This document shows positions 12,462 through 23,262 of a DNA stretch of 64,000 nt, in pieces. This DNA comes from Shinisaurus crocodilurus (taxonomy: Eukaryota; Chordata; Lepidosauria; Squamata; Shinisauridae). A program made the translations under genes and the position numbers. The notes below the pieces were generated by a model, which saw only the letters and a list, made by a program, of their open reading frames with translations, did no database searches and had not been told where the DNA came from. The stretch is taken from NCBI GenBank assembly GCA_021292165.1, contig CM037878.1, positions 232,777,546-232,841,545 on the forward strand, in the 5' to 3' direction. Every line of letters begins with the position of its first letter. Position 1 is the stretch's first letter.

Positions 12462-12560
12462 ACATGCTGTGAAATCCTACACAGATTTACTCATAAGAAT
12501 GTTCCCACTGTGTTCAACAGGGCTTACACCCTAACAAGTGTGTTTAGGATGGAAGCCTCA
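12462..12560. repeat. TAGGATTGCA-type palindromic repeat, degraded
   Basis: Resembles the better copy at 56090-56185: a GAAATCCTACACA start, a central TGTTCAACAGGGCTTAC, and a TTTAGGATGGAAGCCTC end. It is an old short repeat common in reptile genomes; its class is not certain. Confidence 0.5.
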
Positions 12561-12962
12561 GATATGAAGAGTGACCAACATTCAGTGATATGAGGTGATT
12601 TTTTATTTTTTATTTTTGGGTAAAAAGTAGACTAGCGAGTGGGAAGTTTTGTCAGCTTCAGTTTTTAAGTATGTAACTGCCACAAATCATTCTACAACTT
12701 TTATGAGGGTACTGCCTATTACATTTAACATTCTCCACATAAATGCAAATCTCTTCTTAATATTTTAAAATTGAAACTAATACTATGACTTAATCCTGTT
12801 CCTAAAGGAAGAGCACACCTTAAAATATTTTGCAGGTGGCTATATGCAGCTCTAACTCTGGATTGAAACTGGCAATGCCCACCAACCTAGAGGCTACTAC
12901 AGTTATCATGAATGAGATAACCATTCACAGTATGCAATTTGTAGTGTGTGTGTGTGGGAAAT

Positions 12963-13130
12963 TAGGGGTGCAACTTTAATCGATTAATCAAACTGACTGA
13001 AATAATACCTCGATTAATTGGGCTACAGCTTTAATTGATTAAGCAAACTGATTTACTGAGTAAAAATTTATACGCTGACTAAAATAATAACCCAGTTAAT
13101 TGGGCACAGATTCCATCAGATTAATTTCCA
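12963..13130. mobile_element. hAT-like terminal fragment rich in TTAATCGATTAA
   Basis: Starts TAGGGGTGCAACTTTAATCG and then repeats TTAAT/ATTAA motifs. A possible partner end lies at about 15205-15250 (TTTTAATCAATTAA followed by GGTTGCAGCC), with other repeats inserted between. No matching 8-bp target duplication was seen. Confidence 0.4.
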
Positions 13131-14353
13131 AGTTCCTATTCCTTTTGCTGCACTGTAGTTAAATTTAGCTCAGAAAAACTTACTTGTGTCCTGACCCGGC
13201 GTGAGGTCCAGAGGAAGCGGACTACAACATGGTGCTCAGCTCACTGTCTGTCCTGGTCACATCAGGTGAAGCAGGAGTTATGTCACCACCTTGGATACTG
13301 CATTGCAAGAAGTGAACCTTCTCCCATAAGGTTGTTGTCCCAGCAAAGGACTGCAGTCAACTGAGGCATTAAGAAAGCTGGCAGAGCCTGGTCTTTCAGT
13401 GGCCCCACTCCTACTAGATGCTGACTGTAATTCCTAATCAGTTGGTGTCTTTTTCCAAAGTATTATGCTCCTGAATGGCTGAGGGACAGGAGAAGCGTGA
13501 GGGGAGTCAGAGGATTGGAGAGCTATGTTCTCAGGCCGGGAAGGTGAGGGATGCTTAGGGATCCCCCTGAAATGGGATGACCTGTGACCCATCTGAATTA
13601 GAGACCTCCTTGGGGTAATGTGGAGCCTCAGACCATGGAAGTACAGGCAGTATAGTGTGCATGAGAAAGAAAGAGTTGTGGGGAAGAAGGATACGGTTTG
13701 CACCTCAACCACCCAATGCTGAAAGAGACAGGATGAAGAGATTCTGCATTCTCTGTGTGGAGAGTGACAGGATGGCACAAACCCAGCATGACCACCAGCG
13801 TTACTCCTTTCCATTTGCTCACTTGTTCTTTCCTTCCCCTCCTGTCAGTTCAGACTTAGGCTTGCCTTCTTCCTTTTTTGCTTCCTCCTCTTGCTGCCAC
13901 CTCTACTGTCAATACTTAGCAGAGCGGATGGAAAGTCTAACAGAGACAGCCAAGAGTAGCTGAAGAAGCTGATATTGAAAGAAGCATCTTTGTTCTGTGA
14001 ACCTGAGTTGGGAATGTGACTTTGACTTTGTTTAGAAAGATGGCATGGCAAATGGCAGACAGCTTGCAGTGACACTTGAATTTAGAAACTTGCCCTATTG
14101 TACCTTAGAAGAAAATGAAGTAGGATTTTCAGAATGCTAAATCTTCAACCCTGTACTGGTGCACATAAGATTCATGTGTCCCTGGTGCACTACAAAAGGC
14201 ACAGGGACTTGACATTTTCTATTGCCTGTACCATGGCAATTCCAAAATTGAAGACAGGGAATGAAGTTTCTGGAAAACAACTGCCAATTTTTTGTTGTTG
14301 GAATCTTAATGTCCATATGCAAATGTAAACCAGTAGATTCATCTTCAGACTTT

Positions 14354-14671
14354 TAAGGTGCAATACTATTCATGTTTAGAGAGTAAAAAGTCATATAATT
14401 CCCAGAATGGTTGGCTGGAGCATGCTATTTATTTATTTATGTATTATATTATTTATACCCCACCTTTTTTCCTGCAAGGAACCCAAGGTGGCTTACATAA
14501 TCCTCCTCCTTCTCTCCATTTTATCCTCACAGCAATTTATCCTCACAACAACCCTGCGAGGTAGGTTAGGCTGAGAGTCAGTGACTGGCCCAAAGTCACC
14601 CAGTGAGTTTCATGGCTGAGCGGGGACTAGGACTTTTTTCTATCTAAATATGCACAGGATTGTGCCCTTAG
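14354..14671. mobile_element. Palindromic MITE interrupted by a SINE
   Basis: The left end AAGGTGCAATACTATTCATG and right end ATGCACAGGATTGTGCCCTT are inverted copies of one another, as in the copy at 54589-55367. The middle is replaced by a minus-strand SINE (14427-14631). Confidence 0.6.
14427..14631 (-). mobile_element. SINE (tRNA-derived, L2-tailed), 5'-truncated
   Basis: Read on the minus strand it starts inside the B-box region, carries a short tandem duplication of the TTTATCCTCACAACAA segment, and ends in the GCAGGAAAAAAGGTGGGG tail with TAAA-type repeats. The promoter half is absent. Confidence 0.85.
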
Positions 14672-14682
14672 TCAATTAGAGT

Positions 14683-14815
14683 GCAACCCTATGGCCGCTA
14701 GACACTGACTAGATGGACATAGGAAAAGTCGGAGTCCCAGCTCCGGCCTTGACTTTGGAGCACCCTCCCCTCCCTCTGTCTTCACAACCAGCACAGTTTT
14801 TTCCGTGCCGGCTAT
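14683..14815. repeat. Unclassified repeat, partial copy
   Basis: Shares ATGGCCGCTAGACACTG-like and GGAGTCCCAGCTCC segments with 34085-34470, read in the opposite orientation. It is otherwise unknown to me. Confidence 0.4.
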
Positions 14816-14925
14816 TTATTTATTTATTTATTTCATTTTTATACCGCCCAATAGCTGAAGCTCTCTGGGCGGTTTACAACAATTAACAATACAGTCCCTG
14901 CCCGCAGGCTTACAATCTATGGCTC
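14812..14925 (-). mobile_element. LINE 3' tail, antisense (L2-like)
   Basis: On the minus strand it reads CCGCCCAGAGAGCTTCAGCT, ATTGGGCGGTATAAAAAT, then AAATA repeats, preceded by ATTGTAAGCCTGCGGGCAGG. Similar tails occur at 17070, 23214, 62665 and 63690. No coding part is present. Confidence 0.65.
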
Positions 14926-14999
14926 TGAAGTCACAAGACCGACTTGGAGTTGGCACAGGGTGGGTGTTCTGGGTGGCGGGGAGGGGAGGAGTGAGGCAT

Positions 15000-15235
15000 C
15001 ACCATGCCACGAAAAATCCAGGCGCTGCCTCAGCCTCCTCTCCTCAAGAGCCAGGGGGAAACATTTCGATGGCCGAAATTGGCCGTCCAAGTGTTTTGGA
15101 GGGCGAGGGAAGCGCAGAGGCAATCCTTGCCTCCACGCTCCTCCCGCCTTCCATTGGATGCCTGTAATCCTTCGAGTTTGGAGAGTTACGGGCAGCCACA
15201 TTGGATGGCGCTTTTAATCAATTAAAAAAATAATT
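15000..15235. repeat. GC-rich segment, probably hAT interior
   Basis: A CpG-containing block with ATTTCGATGGCCGAAATTGG (itself partly palindromic) and a TTTTAATCAATTAA end. Open frames on both strands here resemble no protein. Confidence 0.35.
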
Positions 15236-15353
15236 AAGCAGGTTGCAGCCTCAAAAAATAGGAATGCAAATAAAATTTTATTTAACTCCAAATTTATTTA
15301 TTTGTTATTTATCCAACACATGGTTATTTATCCTATAATCGAACAATTCTTTA

Positions 15354-15597
15354 CAGGCAGTCCCCAGGTTATGAATGAATTCTGTTCTTAAGAATGTCTA
15401 TAAGTCAAATTTGTATGTAAGTCGGAACAGCATAGCATTCTATACATTAAAAATTGGCATTTACGCAAATTGCGTAAATTGCGTAGTATACTACGCTATG
15501 TACTCTACATAAACGATGTAGCGCCGGGGAACCCAGAAGTCCGTTCTTAAGTATGGGTTGTCTGTAAGTTGGACGTTCTTAACTCGGGGACTGCCTG
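15354..15597. mobile_element. Tc1/mariner-like MITE, second family
   Basis: A 244-bp element flanked by TA (15352-15353 and 15598-15599). The ends are exact inverted copies over CAGGCAGTCCCC, and the similarity then continues imperfectly inward. It is internally AT-rich and non-coding. Confidence 0.82.
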
Positions 15598-15639
15598 TAC
15601 TTCCGATTTCGGCCCGCTACACCTGGTTACATCCCTAAA

Positions 15640-16120
15640 TTAAAAACAGCAATAACCTCAGCGACCTGGCAGACTGGTAAGGGAGATGGTATTCTCTCAA
15701 ATATCCTGGTCCCAAGTTGTTTAGGGGTTTATACACCATAACAAAATCTTAAACCAATTGCAGTAGCAAATACGCAGCCAGTACAGTTCCCTCAGCAAAG
15801 GAGGTACAAACTGAAAAGGACAGCCCCTGGAAAAAGGCTGAGCTGCTGCATTCTGTACTAGCTGTAGCTTATATAGAGCTCATTGCAGTAATCCAGTCTT
15901 GAGATTTCTAGTGCCTATACCACTGAGGCCAAGATATCCCTGTCCAGGAGAGGCAGTAGCTGGCATAGCAGTTGAAGCTGACAGAAGGGACTCTGAGCTT
16001 CCATGACCATTGGGCCTCCAGGAATACTTCCAGACTATGAACTTGATCTTTCAGAGGGAGTGCAACCCTTTCCAGAACAGTCAGTATGCCTACCTGCCAG
16101 ATGCAGGAACCACTCACCCA
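15640..16120 (-). mobile_element. L2-like LINE fragment, antisense
   Basis: Contains GAGCTGCTGCATTCTGTACT and CATTGCAGTAATCCAGTCTT, which I know as antisense pieces of L2-type reptile LINEs. Stops occur in all frames. Confidence 0.5.
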
Positions 16121-17069
16121 TTATGTCATAATGTTCGGATCTTAACAGTTAGAAAATCCTACCCTCACGGAAATTACATATCTGTCTGTATCAAACATGC
16201 TATCACAGTTTTGTACACCACTCTTGAAACCTTTTGATGAAGGTACAAGTAAATAAATAATCTCTGTTTCTGATTCCAGAATAACAGTAATTTAAAATAA
16301 TAGGTTTTGTATATTCCTAATGAATAGTTGTTAAAATGTGTAATTGCCCAAGTATCTTGAAAGACAGATTCTAATGTCTCCAATGTACCCCATAGCATGC
16401 AGTTGCCTAGGTCAAGGCTTGGTAAACAAAGATACCATGCCACCACTCCTGCAAAGGCCCACTATGACATTAGAGCAGATTAACTAATGGCACCAAGAAA
16501 GGCTGTGCTAGCAGACAAAACAGAGGAACAGAAGGAGATTGGGTAGCACATGAAGAGGGAACTTGGAACATATCCACCATGCCAAGACTCATGCAGATCA
16601 GGGGAGATGCATACATTTTCCCTTTGCAAGGTGAATTCAAGCCACATACTTGTTCCCTGTTTCACCTTTATCCAGAAGCACACATCCACTTTTTATTGCC
16701 TCTCAAATTGTGATGTGACCCCTGGGAAGATCTTATCAAAGGTCTTTGCCATTCATAGCTAACAAGGGGACATGTAGGCAGGTTGTTACATCATGGCTGA
16801 AGTGTGCTGTGGAAAACTAATCCCTAATGAATTCTTTCACTTCTGTCACATGTTGCAAAAGAAATCTGCAGTCTCTTAGCTATCCGAAGTAAAACAGCAA
16901 TTCCCAATCTCCTTTAACATACTGTAGACAGGTTTATTCCCCCACAGAGCTATAGTAACCCATTTACTGAAGATCCTAGAAACAAGGGGGAAGGAGGGAA
17001 CCCTAGTAACCTATCCTTAAATCATTCAGCAGATTTGAAATGTGTAATAACACAGTTCATTGTATTTTT

Positions 17070-17152
17070 TTAATTGATTGTTATACACCGCCCAGAGAAC
17101 TTCAGCAATTGGGCGATATAGAAAATGAATGAATGAATAAATAAATAAATAA
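17070..17152 (+). mobile_element. LINE 3' tail (L2-like)
   Basis: ATACACCGCCCAGAGAACTT, CAGCAATTGGGCGATATAGA, then GAAT/AAAT repeats. This is a short tail-only copy. Confidence 0.65.
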
Positions 17153-18438
17153 CAGTTATAAATAAGATGACAGTAATTACAACAATGGAGAAAAAGCAGA
17201 GTACACAATACTATATATCAAGAATTTTGTCAGAATGTACCTGAAACAAGCATTTATGGGTTAAAACTACTGCTTCAGACAACTTCAAACTTAGAGTTTG
17301 CCATCTCCTCCTTGACCCTTCCTCTATCAGAGCAATTCATCTTTCAAAGAGAAGGCACCCTCTTTAGGATGGAGATTAATTTTCTGCTAGTTTCTTCTTT
17401 AATCTCTTACACATAGATCTCTTTTGGCTGATATACATAAATGACTTTTTCCATTCCTTTTGCTCTTTGTCATCTAACTACTTAAAATGTTTTGCTTTGA
17501 AACAAAGAAAAATAGAACTCTGAATCCTTTCAAGATGACTGAATTGTGTTTTGGAGTAATTTACTATTGCTACCAATACAGCAAACAAATATTTTTTTTG
17601 ATTCAGCCATTCTTTCCAGAATGCAAGCGCACAGTAATTTTCCCACTCCTTTTCAGTATCATTTTCCCAACACAAATTGTGGCCATAAACTTAATTTGGC
17701 AAGACATACAAAACATTTCAGATTTCTGATGTGCTATTAAGAGGATCGGGCGGAATAGAAATGGAGCTACAACTTATCTCAACCATAAGTCATTGAAAAT
17801 TTGAGTTACACACAGAACTGAAATGAAAATTTCCATGCATTATTCATTTGATAACTTTGCTCTTAAACTCAAGAATCACAAACATAAAAAGATGAATTAC
17901 TTCTCAAGATTTTCCTTTTAAAATGTGAATGCCAATATTCAGAATAAATGATACACAAGTGTTATTACAAAACAGGGAAAATTAGATTCATAGTATTTAA
18001 CCCAGTTCCCTAGGTCAAACCATCCACTTTTGAAACCAATTACAAATAAAGTCATTGTGTTTTGAGCCCTTTAATTTATATGTAAAGTATTTTATATTTA
18101 TGCACAACATTCTCTAGACTCTGTTTTTAAATCATGCAGTTAATTTATGACAAGATGAAATAGGTTTCTAAAATGTAGTCATGGAACATAATGCAAAATA
18201 AGATACATTGATTTTCATTGATTTCCTCTTCCTCCTGCAACCCCTAGGAAGAACTTCCATGTTGTTGTGAATGTCCCACAATCCTCCGGAACAGATTTCT
18301 GCGGACATAGAGGGCTGTAGCGGGAGGGGGAATCAGCAAAAATCACCTCCCTCTCATCTGCTGACGAGAGCATCTAATTTGTTATGTTCCCCTCTGAACA
18401 ATGAAATAGCATAGCTTCATATTACTTTGGATCCAACC

Positions 18439-18787
18439 CAGTGACCTGCTTCACACAATCACAGAGGGGAAATAAGCCATGGCTGCATGCCAGGGGGATT
18501 AGCATAATTACCCCCGGCAGCACAGCTTGTCGTGTTGTACGAACCCGGCCAGGGTGGCTTGTTGCTGTGGGTAACAAGCCACCCAGCACCCTCCAATAGG
18601 CCGCAGGTTCTGGATAGCATGTTACCCAGGGCAACAAGCCACCCTGGTTGGGTTCTCATGAGATGACAAGCTGTCCTGCCGAGGGAATTATGCTAATCCT
18701 CCTCGGCATGAGACCGGCATGGGCAGGGAGGGGAAATAAGCCACGGTGGCTTATTTCCCCTCCATGATTGTGCGAAGCTGGCCACTG
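18439..18787. mobile_element. Long palindromic MITE, 349 bp
   Basis: About 40-bp inverted ends: left CAGTGACCTGCTTCACACAA and complement of right CAGTGGCCAGCTTCGCACAA, both continuing to GGGGAAATAAGCCA. The interior is further folded (paired AACAAGCCACCC and GGGTGGCTTGTT pieces). The ends look hAT-like but no 8-bp target duplication was seen. Confidence 0.65.
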
Positions 18788-19328
18788 TCTATGAAATATT
18801 GTGAACTGCATTACCGAATCTACCTCGCCATTCAAACCAGATCATGATACACAAGACTGTGGTAGAGGGTTTTTTTGTTTTGGTTTTCATATTACAAAAT
18901 AGCTTATGTCTGTATATTTCATGTGATATTACTGGTTAAACAGAATTATCATAAGATGGACCTAATTTATCTGAATTCAGTATCTTCTCTTTAACGAATG
19001 TGCATGCATGCGTTCTTGAGAACAAAAATCTGCAAAAATAAAGTTAAAGTTTCTGGACTTTGAAAGAGAGAGTTAATTTCCACGTTTTAGAAGTAGCAAT
19101 TCTCCACTTTAGTAAGAGCATAGTGTATAAGCCTGCTGTGTATACACCACACCTCTGATTAAAGGCCCCTTAGACCCATGTTGATCATTACACATATATA
19201 CGGGGAAGTTACATGTCCATGTGAAGGAGGACATGCAGCAAAACACTCCACTCCAAGCCAGATCAGCTAAAGCAACTTGCAGCACCACTGAAATATGATG
19301 CATCTTGGGCTTTGCTTAGTCTCTAGGT

Positions 19329-19463
19329 CAGTGTTCTCCAACCTTGGGTCCCCAGATGTTTTTGGCCTACAACTCCCAGCAGGCCCCAACCAGCATAGCT
19401 GGCTGGGGCATGCTGGGAGTTGTAGGCCAGAAACATCTGGGGACCCAAGGTTGGAGAACACTG
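19329..19463. mobile_element. Near-perfect palindromic hAT MITE, 135 bp
   Basis: The 8-bp target duplication CTCTAGGT is exact on both sides (19321-19328 and 19464-19471). The element is almost entirely one hairpin: both arms read CAGTGTTCTCCAACCTTGGG, then TCCCCAGATGTTT and CTACAACTCCCAGCA, with only a few mismatches. It lies about 1.2 kb downstream of the ROBO1 exon. Confidence 0.9.
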
Positions 19464-20656
19464 CTCTAGGTAAAGCAGTTGTGGGAAACCTACAGTGAAT
19501 GCCTCTAGGTGAGAACTCCCAAGAATGACACCTTTGGTCAATTTTGGACCCAAGAACTGAACACATAAAGAAGGGACCTCCTAAGCTTATTTCTAAGCCC
19601 ATTTTCAAATGCAGCATTCAAATAATCCCACAGACATATGCCCAAATATAAGCCACAGTTTTCTTATATTCTCAAGCTAAGTTTTACATCAGAAGTAATA
19701 TAAATGGGAGGTATACGAGAATCACATGGAAAATAGCCATCACACTATGAATACTTGATGAGTTGTGCTGTGCATGACAAGTACCCGCTGTATTGTGTTA
19801 AAAGATGTAATAAGCAAACATGCCCTCCATCTTCTTGTTTTAAATCTTTTTGAAGAACAGCGTTATAATTCAATAAATCCATTCATGCACACAAGTTCAG
19901 ATGGCCCTATCATGAATTTTTTAAAGATTAACTGGCAGAAGGTCTGCCTCTAGTCAGACCTATCAGGGTTTCAACATTCATTCATCATTGCCGCTTCCAC
20001 CCAACAGGTAATGAGCTAAGCTTGCAGCAGAATGAGGTGGAAAATTAACTGGTAAAGGTCTGAAAGAGTAGAACAGCCAATACTACCTTAGATTGCAGGG
20101 GAGGGGCATTATTTTTTTAATGCACTCTTTGCAGAAAGAACACACTAGGCATTACATCCTTTCTGATGAATTGGATTTTTTCCTTACAGGCAGTTTTTAT
20201 TTATTTATTTTTTAACAGGGAGAGCATTAAAAATGACATCTTCCACATTTAGTCTGAAATCGTATGGTCCATTCTGGTAAACTACTTTATAGGATCTTGC
20301 TTATTTTTGTATGGAATCAATCTGCTTTACTAACATTTCTTATATTACTTATCTCCATCAGTTACAAAAACTTTTAAAAAGTTGTGGAGGACTGTTCCAT
20401 TTACACCAATATAAGACTGGAAAATCGACTCCAGCAGAGTATCCTTTGTAGATCAAAACTCTACAGTAGGTAAAAGACCTGTGGACTCAGATTTACTTGC
20501 CACAGAGCTGCTCCACCAATCCCATGTATCACTTTGGATGAGAAAAATGAACACCAAAATCCAAGAGACACTAATTATTTTCATGCATGTTCTATTTCTT
20601 CCATTATGATGTACATAGCTAAGTGTGCAATTATATTTTTAGGTTTCTGGCGGTAT

Positions 20657-20688
20657 TTTTTTGTTTGTTTGTTTGTTGTTTGTTTTGT
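20657..20688. repeat. (TTTG)n tetranucleotide repeat beside the donor
   Basis: A TTTG repeat (CAAA on the ROBO1 sense strand) with one broken unit starts about 13-18 bases downstream of the splice donor. Confidence 0.8.
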
Positions 20689-20699
20689 ATTTTAAACCA

Positions 20700-20705
20700 A
20701 CTTAC
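20700..20705 (-). other. ROBO1: Splice donor of the ROBO1 exon
   Basis: Read on the minus strand, the exon ends ATTACA and is followed by GTAAGT, a strong U1 donor match. The open frame past this point hits unrelated residues and a run of CAAA repeats, which confirms that coding stops here. Confidence 0.9.
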
Positions 20706-20863
20706 TGTAATTCTTTCATCTTTGTCATCCAGGGGAGATCCGTCCTTTTTCCATGAAATTGTAGGCTCAGGATGGCCTCTTGGAGGTTGGCATTCCATCA
20801 CAGCTGGTTCACCAACTGCTACCATAACATCGGAAGGGTTTTGTCTGAAGTCATCACGCAGTA
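20706..20863 (-). CDS. ROBO1: ROBO1 exon, first half of immunoglobulin domain 2
   Basis: This is an internal coding exon of the roundabout receptor ROBO1, a single-pass neuronal membrane receptor that binds SLIT ligands through its first two Ig domains and mediates axon repulsion. Read on the minus strand, the exon gives 2 bases completing a split codon plus 52 codons, running from [12 protein letters not shown] through [18 protein letters not shown] to DDKDERIT. The B-strand cysteine (in MECQPP) and core tryptophan (in ISWKK) of an Ig fold are present; the second cysteine must lie in the next exon. The exon enters in phase 1 and leaves in phase 0. Residues such as VMVAVGEP and KKDGSPLDD fit ROBO1 as I remember it, whereas ROBO2 has VVVAAGEP and KKDKVRIDD. 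There is no stop or frameshift inside. Neighbouring exons were not found. Family identity is near certain; the ROBO1 versus ROBO2 choice rests on recalled sequence. Confidence 0.93.
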
Positions 20864-20885
20864 CTGAAAGAGTGAATGGGTGGGG
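20864..20885 (-). other. ROBO1: Splice acceptor of the ROBO1 exon
   Basis: Read on the minus strand, a pyrimidine-rich stretch ends in CACTCTTTCAG directly before the first exon base. A longer C/T tract (CTTTCTTTCCCCCC) lies a little further upstream. The AG falls where the ROBO1 reading frame begins, with the split codon completed by TA. Confidence 0.88.
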
Positions 20886-22447
20886 GGAAAGAAAGGCAAA
20901 ACATGCATTAGTTATGAAGAAGCAGTCTTAAGCATGTGGTACATCGAGATCATTTAGAATGGATTTTTGACTTGCTCAAAGATTGAACTACAGTTTCTTC
21001 CTTATCTATGGCAGTATAATAAGCAGAGGTGTCATTTTCATCTGTCACGTTTACTTGCCATTCCTTTCTGAGAAGTATTTAATTCCTGGGCACAGAGAAG
21101 AATGCATCTTTGATGGAAAGGCTCTTATTTAAACTCCTTAAATGTTGCCATATTACTTGCATGGCTACATACATGGTTCTTATGAATTTTTATCTACTGT
21201 TGCCTTGTTCTTCCTGGGCTTAGCTTCTAGTTCATGGTCTACAGCACTCACTAAAAAAAGGTGAAAATCAGATGTGCACTTATCAAATAGCTGACGGGAA
21301 GCAGGTATTCTAAAATGTTTTTCAGAGACTGCACTGTACGCTATCAGGTCTCTCTAAAATGGTTCTAAGATATGGTTAAATAATCTGATTTTGCAAACTT
21401 AAGTTTATGGGGACACTATTATTTTATGCTTTATATCTTCCTGTGAAGTTCCATCCTCTCCTCTTTCTGTAATTGCACCAGCACAGAGTGAATGTGAAAG
21501 GTTGTCAAGGAAAAAGACAAACACTCTGAGTAACCCCAAGAGGAAAGCCTGCCAGGTGGCAGACAATCCTTTAGGCTGCAAGGGAGAGTGGCCTCCCACA
21601 GCTTAAAGGATTGCACCAGAGAGGGAGTGGAATTGGTATTAGAGTTTGTGAGCCCTTATGCACACATTCTCCAATTCCTCCCCGCTCCCAAGAATTGGAC
21701 CCATGATAAACAGAATGCACGGCCAAATGTGCATCAGAGCCGTGTGTTGCTTTACAAGGAATACAAATGAAGATGACACCCAAGGACACATTTCATTGAA
21801 AGCAATGAAAGGCAGGTAGACCAAACATCCTCAGATGTGCAGTTAGACAAACATCTGAATGCAGATGCTGTCTATCTGCATTACTTTGATTTTGATGGAA
21901 TGCCTGCTTGTCTATACATCTGTGTGTACATTAGACAGAAAGCAATGCACATTGCACTATGGTCCCCAAATGCAAATCTAAGTGGTTCCCCACCTGCACT
22001 GCAATGCACATTTGGATGCGCACCCCTACACAACACATTAATATTTTTCACATGTAACGAAACTATTCACCAAAAATCTTTATCACATTTTTTATGAGAG
22101 GACAGTGCAGCCAGGATCACTGTCTGTCAATTTCTTGGAACACGAAAAAACACCTCCAAGACCAAGTTAGTATTCCACCCCTCAACTTTTATTTGTCCTC
22201 AGCTATCCTTTCTCCCCTGTATCAATACCCCTTGCTTCCAGGAGGTCAAACTGTCCCTGGGATGTGTTCATCTCTTCTTGCTACATTAGCACTACTAAAT
22301 CGGCTGGTATCAGCAAGGACAGGAGTGCATGTTCATAGTAATCAAATGAGCCAATTCTGCTCTTTATTCTGTAGATGAAGGACAATGAAATTCTAAGTAC
22401 TCTTACCAGCCCACAGAATAAACTTGGAAGTACCCATTACACATATA

Positions 22448-22697
22448 CAGTAATACCTTGGATTGCAAGTAACTTGGTTTGAGAGCGTTTTGCAAGACAA
22501 GCAAATTTTAAAATATTTATTTAATTTTTTTTGACTTGATATACAAGCGACGTCTTGCAATACAAGTACTGTAGTACGGCTTAAATTAAAAATCTCTGTA
22601 CAAATTTTTTTGGGGGGATTTTGTTTTGATATAAGAGTGTTTTGGATTACAAGCACGTTACCGGAACGAATTATGCTCTCAATCCAAGGCATGACTG
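22448..22697. mobile_element. Tc1/mariner-like MITE, copy 2
   Basis: A 250-bp copy in the same orientation as 757-1005 and closely similar end to end, flanked by TA (22446-22447 and 22698-22699). Shared internal landmarks include GACTTGATATACAAGC and GTAGTACGGCTTAAATT. Confidence 0.88.
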
Positions 22698-23213
22698 TAC
22701 TCGAAACTGAACACACATATGTACTGAGCTATTCCTCATTTCACCATTGGTACAAGGAGAAGAAACTATCTCTCTTCCCATTGTTCATGAAAGAGCACAG
22801 AAGCATCCAACATGGATTCTGACATGGTGTTGTTTGGCATGGTGACCATTTCATTTGAATTGTTTCGAAAAGCCATAAATTTCAGATAAACTACCATGAT
22901 GTCTAAATTTACCTGGACCTGGGACACTGGACCTGTAAAAATCTAATGTGTAAAAATGCAAAACCTTTCAAGTATATCATGCTTCTACTTATGTCAGCAT
23001 TTAAATAAAAAATAGTTTTATTAGAAAGCAGTCCTATATATAGATAGCCTCTATCCATGTTTGAAGCTCATTACTGCAACTCTCTGAACACTGCACCACA
23101 GAAAAGCCATAGCTACAAAAATGTGGAATGTGACTTTTGTAAAACTTTCTCCTGTCAGTTGCTCCTTTTGATAAAAGTATGAAAAACAATCAAATATTTG
23201 TTACATGAGCATT

Positions 23214-23262
23214 TATTTAGTTATCTATTAAATTTTTATACCGCCCAATAACTGAAGCTGTA
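23214..23262 (-). mobile_element. LINE 3' tail fragment (L2-like), antisense
   Basis: A 49-bp remnant: TATTTAGT repeats followed by TTTTTATACCGCCCAATAAC and TGAAGCTG, matching the tail at 14812-14925. Confidence 0.55.

Larger units (their letters stand above)
1..20699 (-). other. ROBO1: ROBO1 intron downstream of the exon (partial)
   Basis: All sequence below the exon is inferred to be the following ROBO1 intron, because the exon is on the minus strand. I looked by eye for the second half of Ig2 and for Ig3 and found neither. Stretches in which I recognise nothing beyond AT-rich intron are 1-750, 1640-3400, 7111-7730, 8400-9780, 10900-12460, 16130-17060, 17160-18290 and 19475-20650. The region 13190-13830 is moderately GC-rich and unclassified. 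Confidence 0.75.

Noticed and set aside
13434..13822. Overlapping open frames of 102-126 codons on both strands
   Set aside because: No similarity to known proteins, no splice-site context, and competing frames on both strands; left as unclassified sequence.
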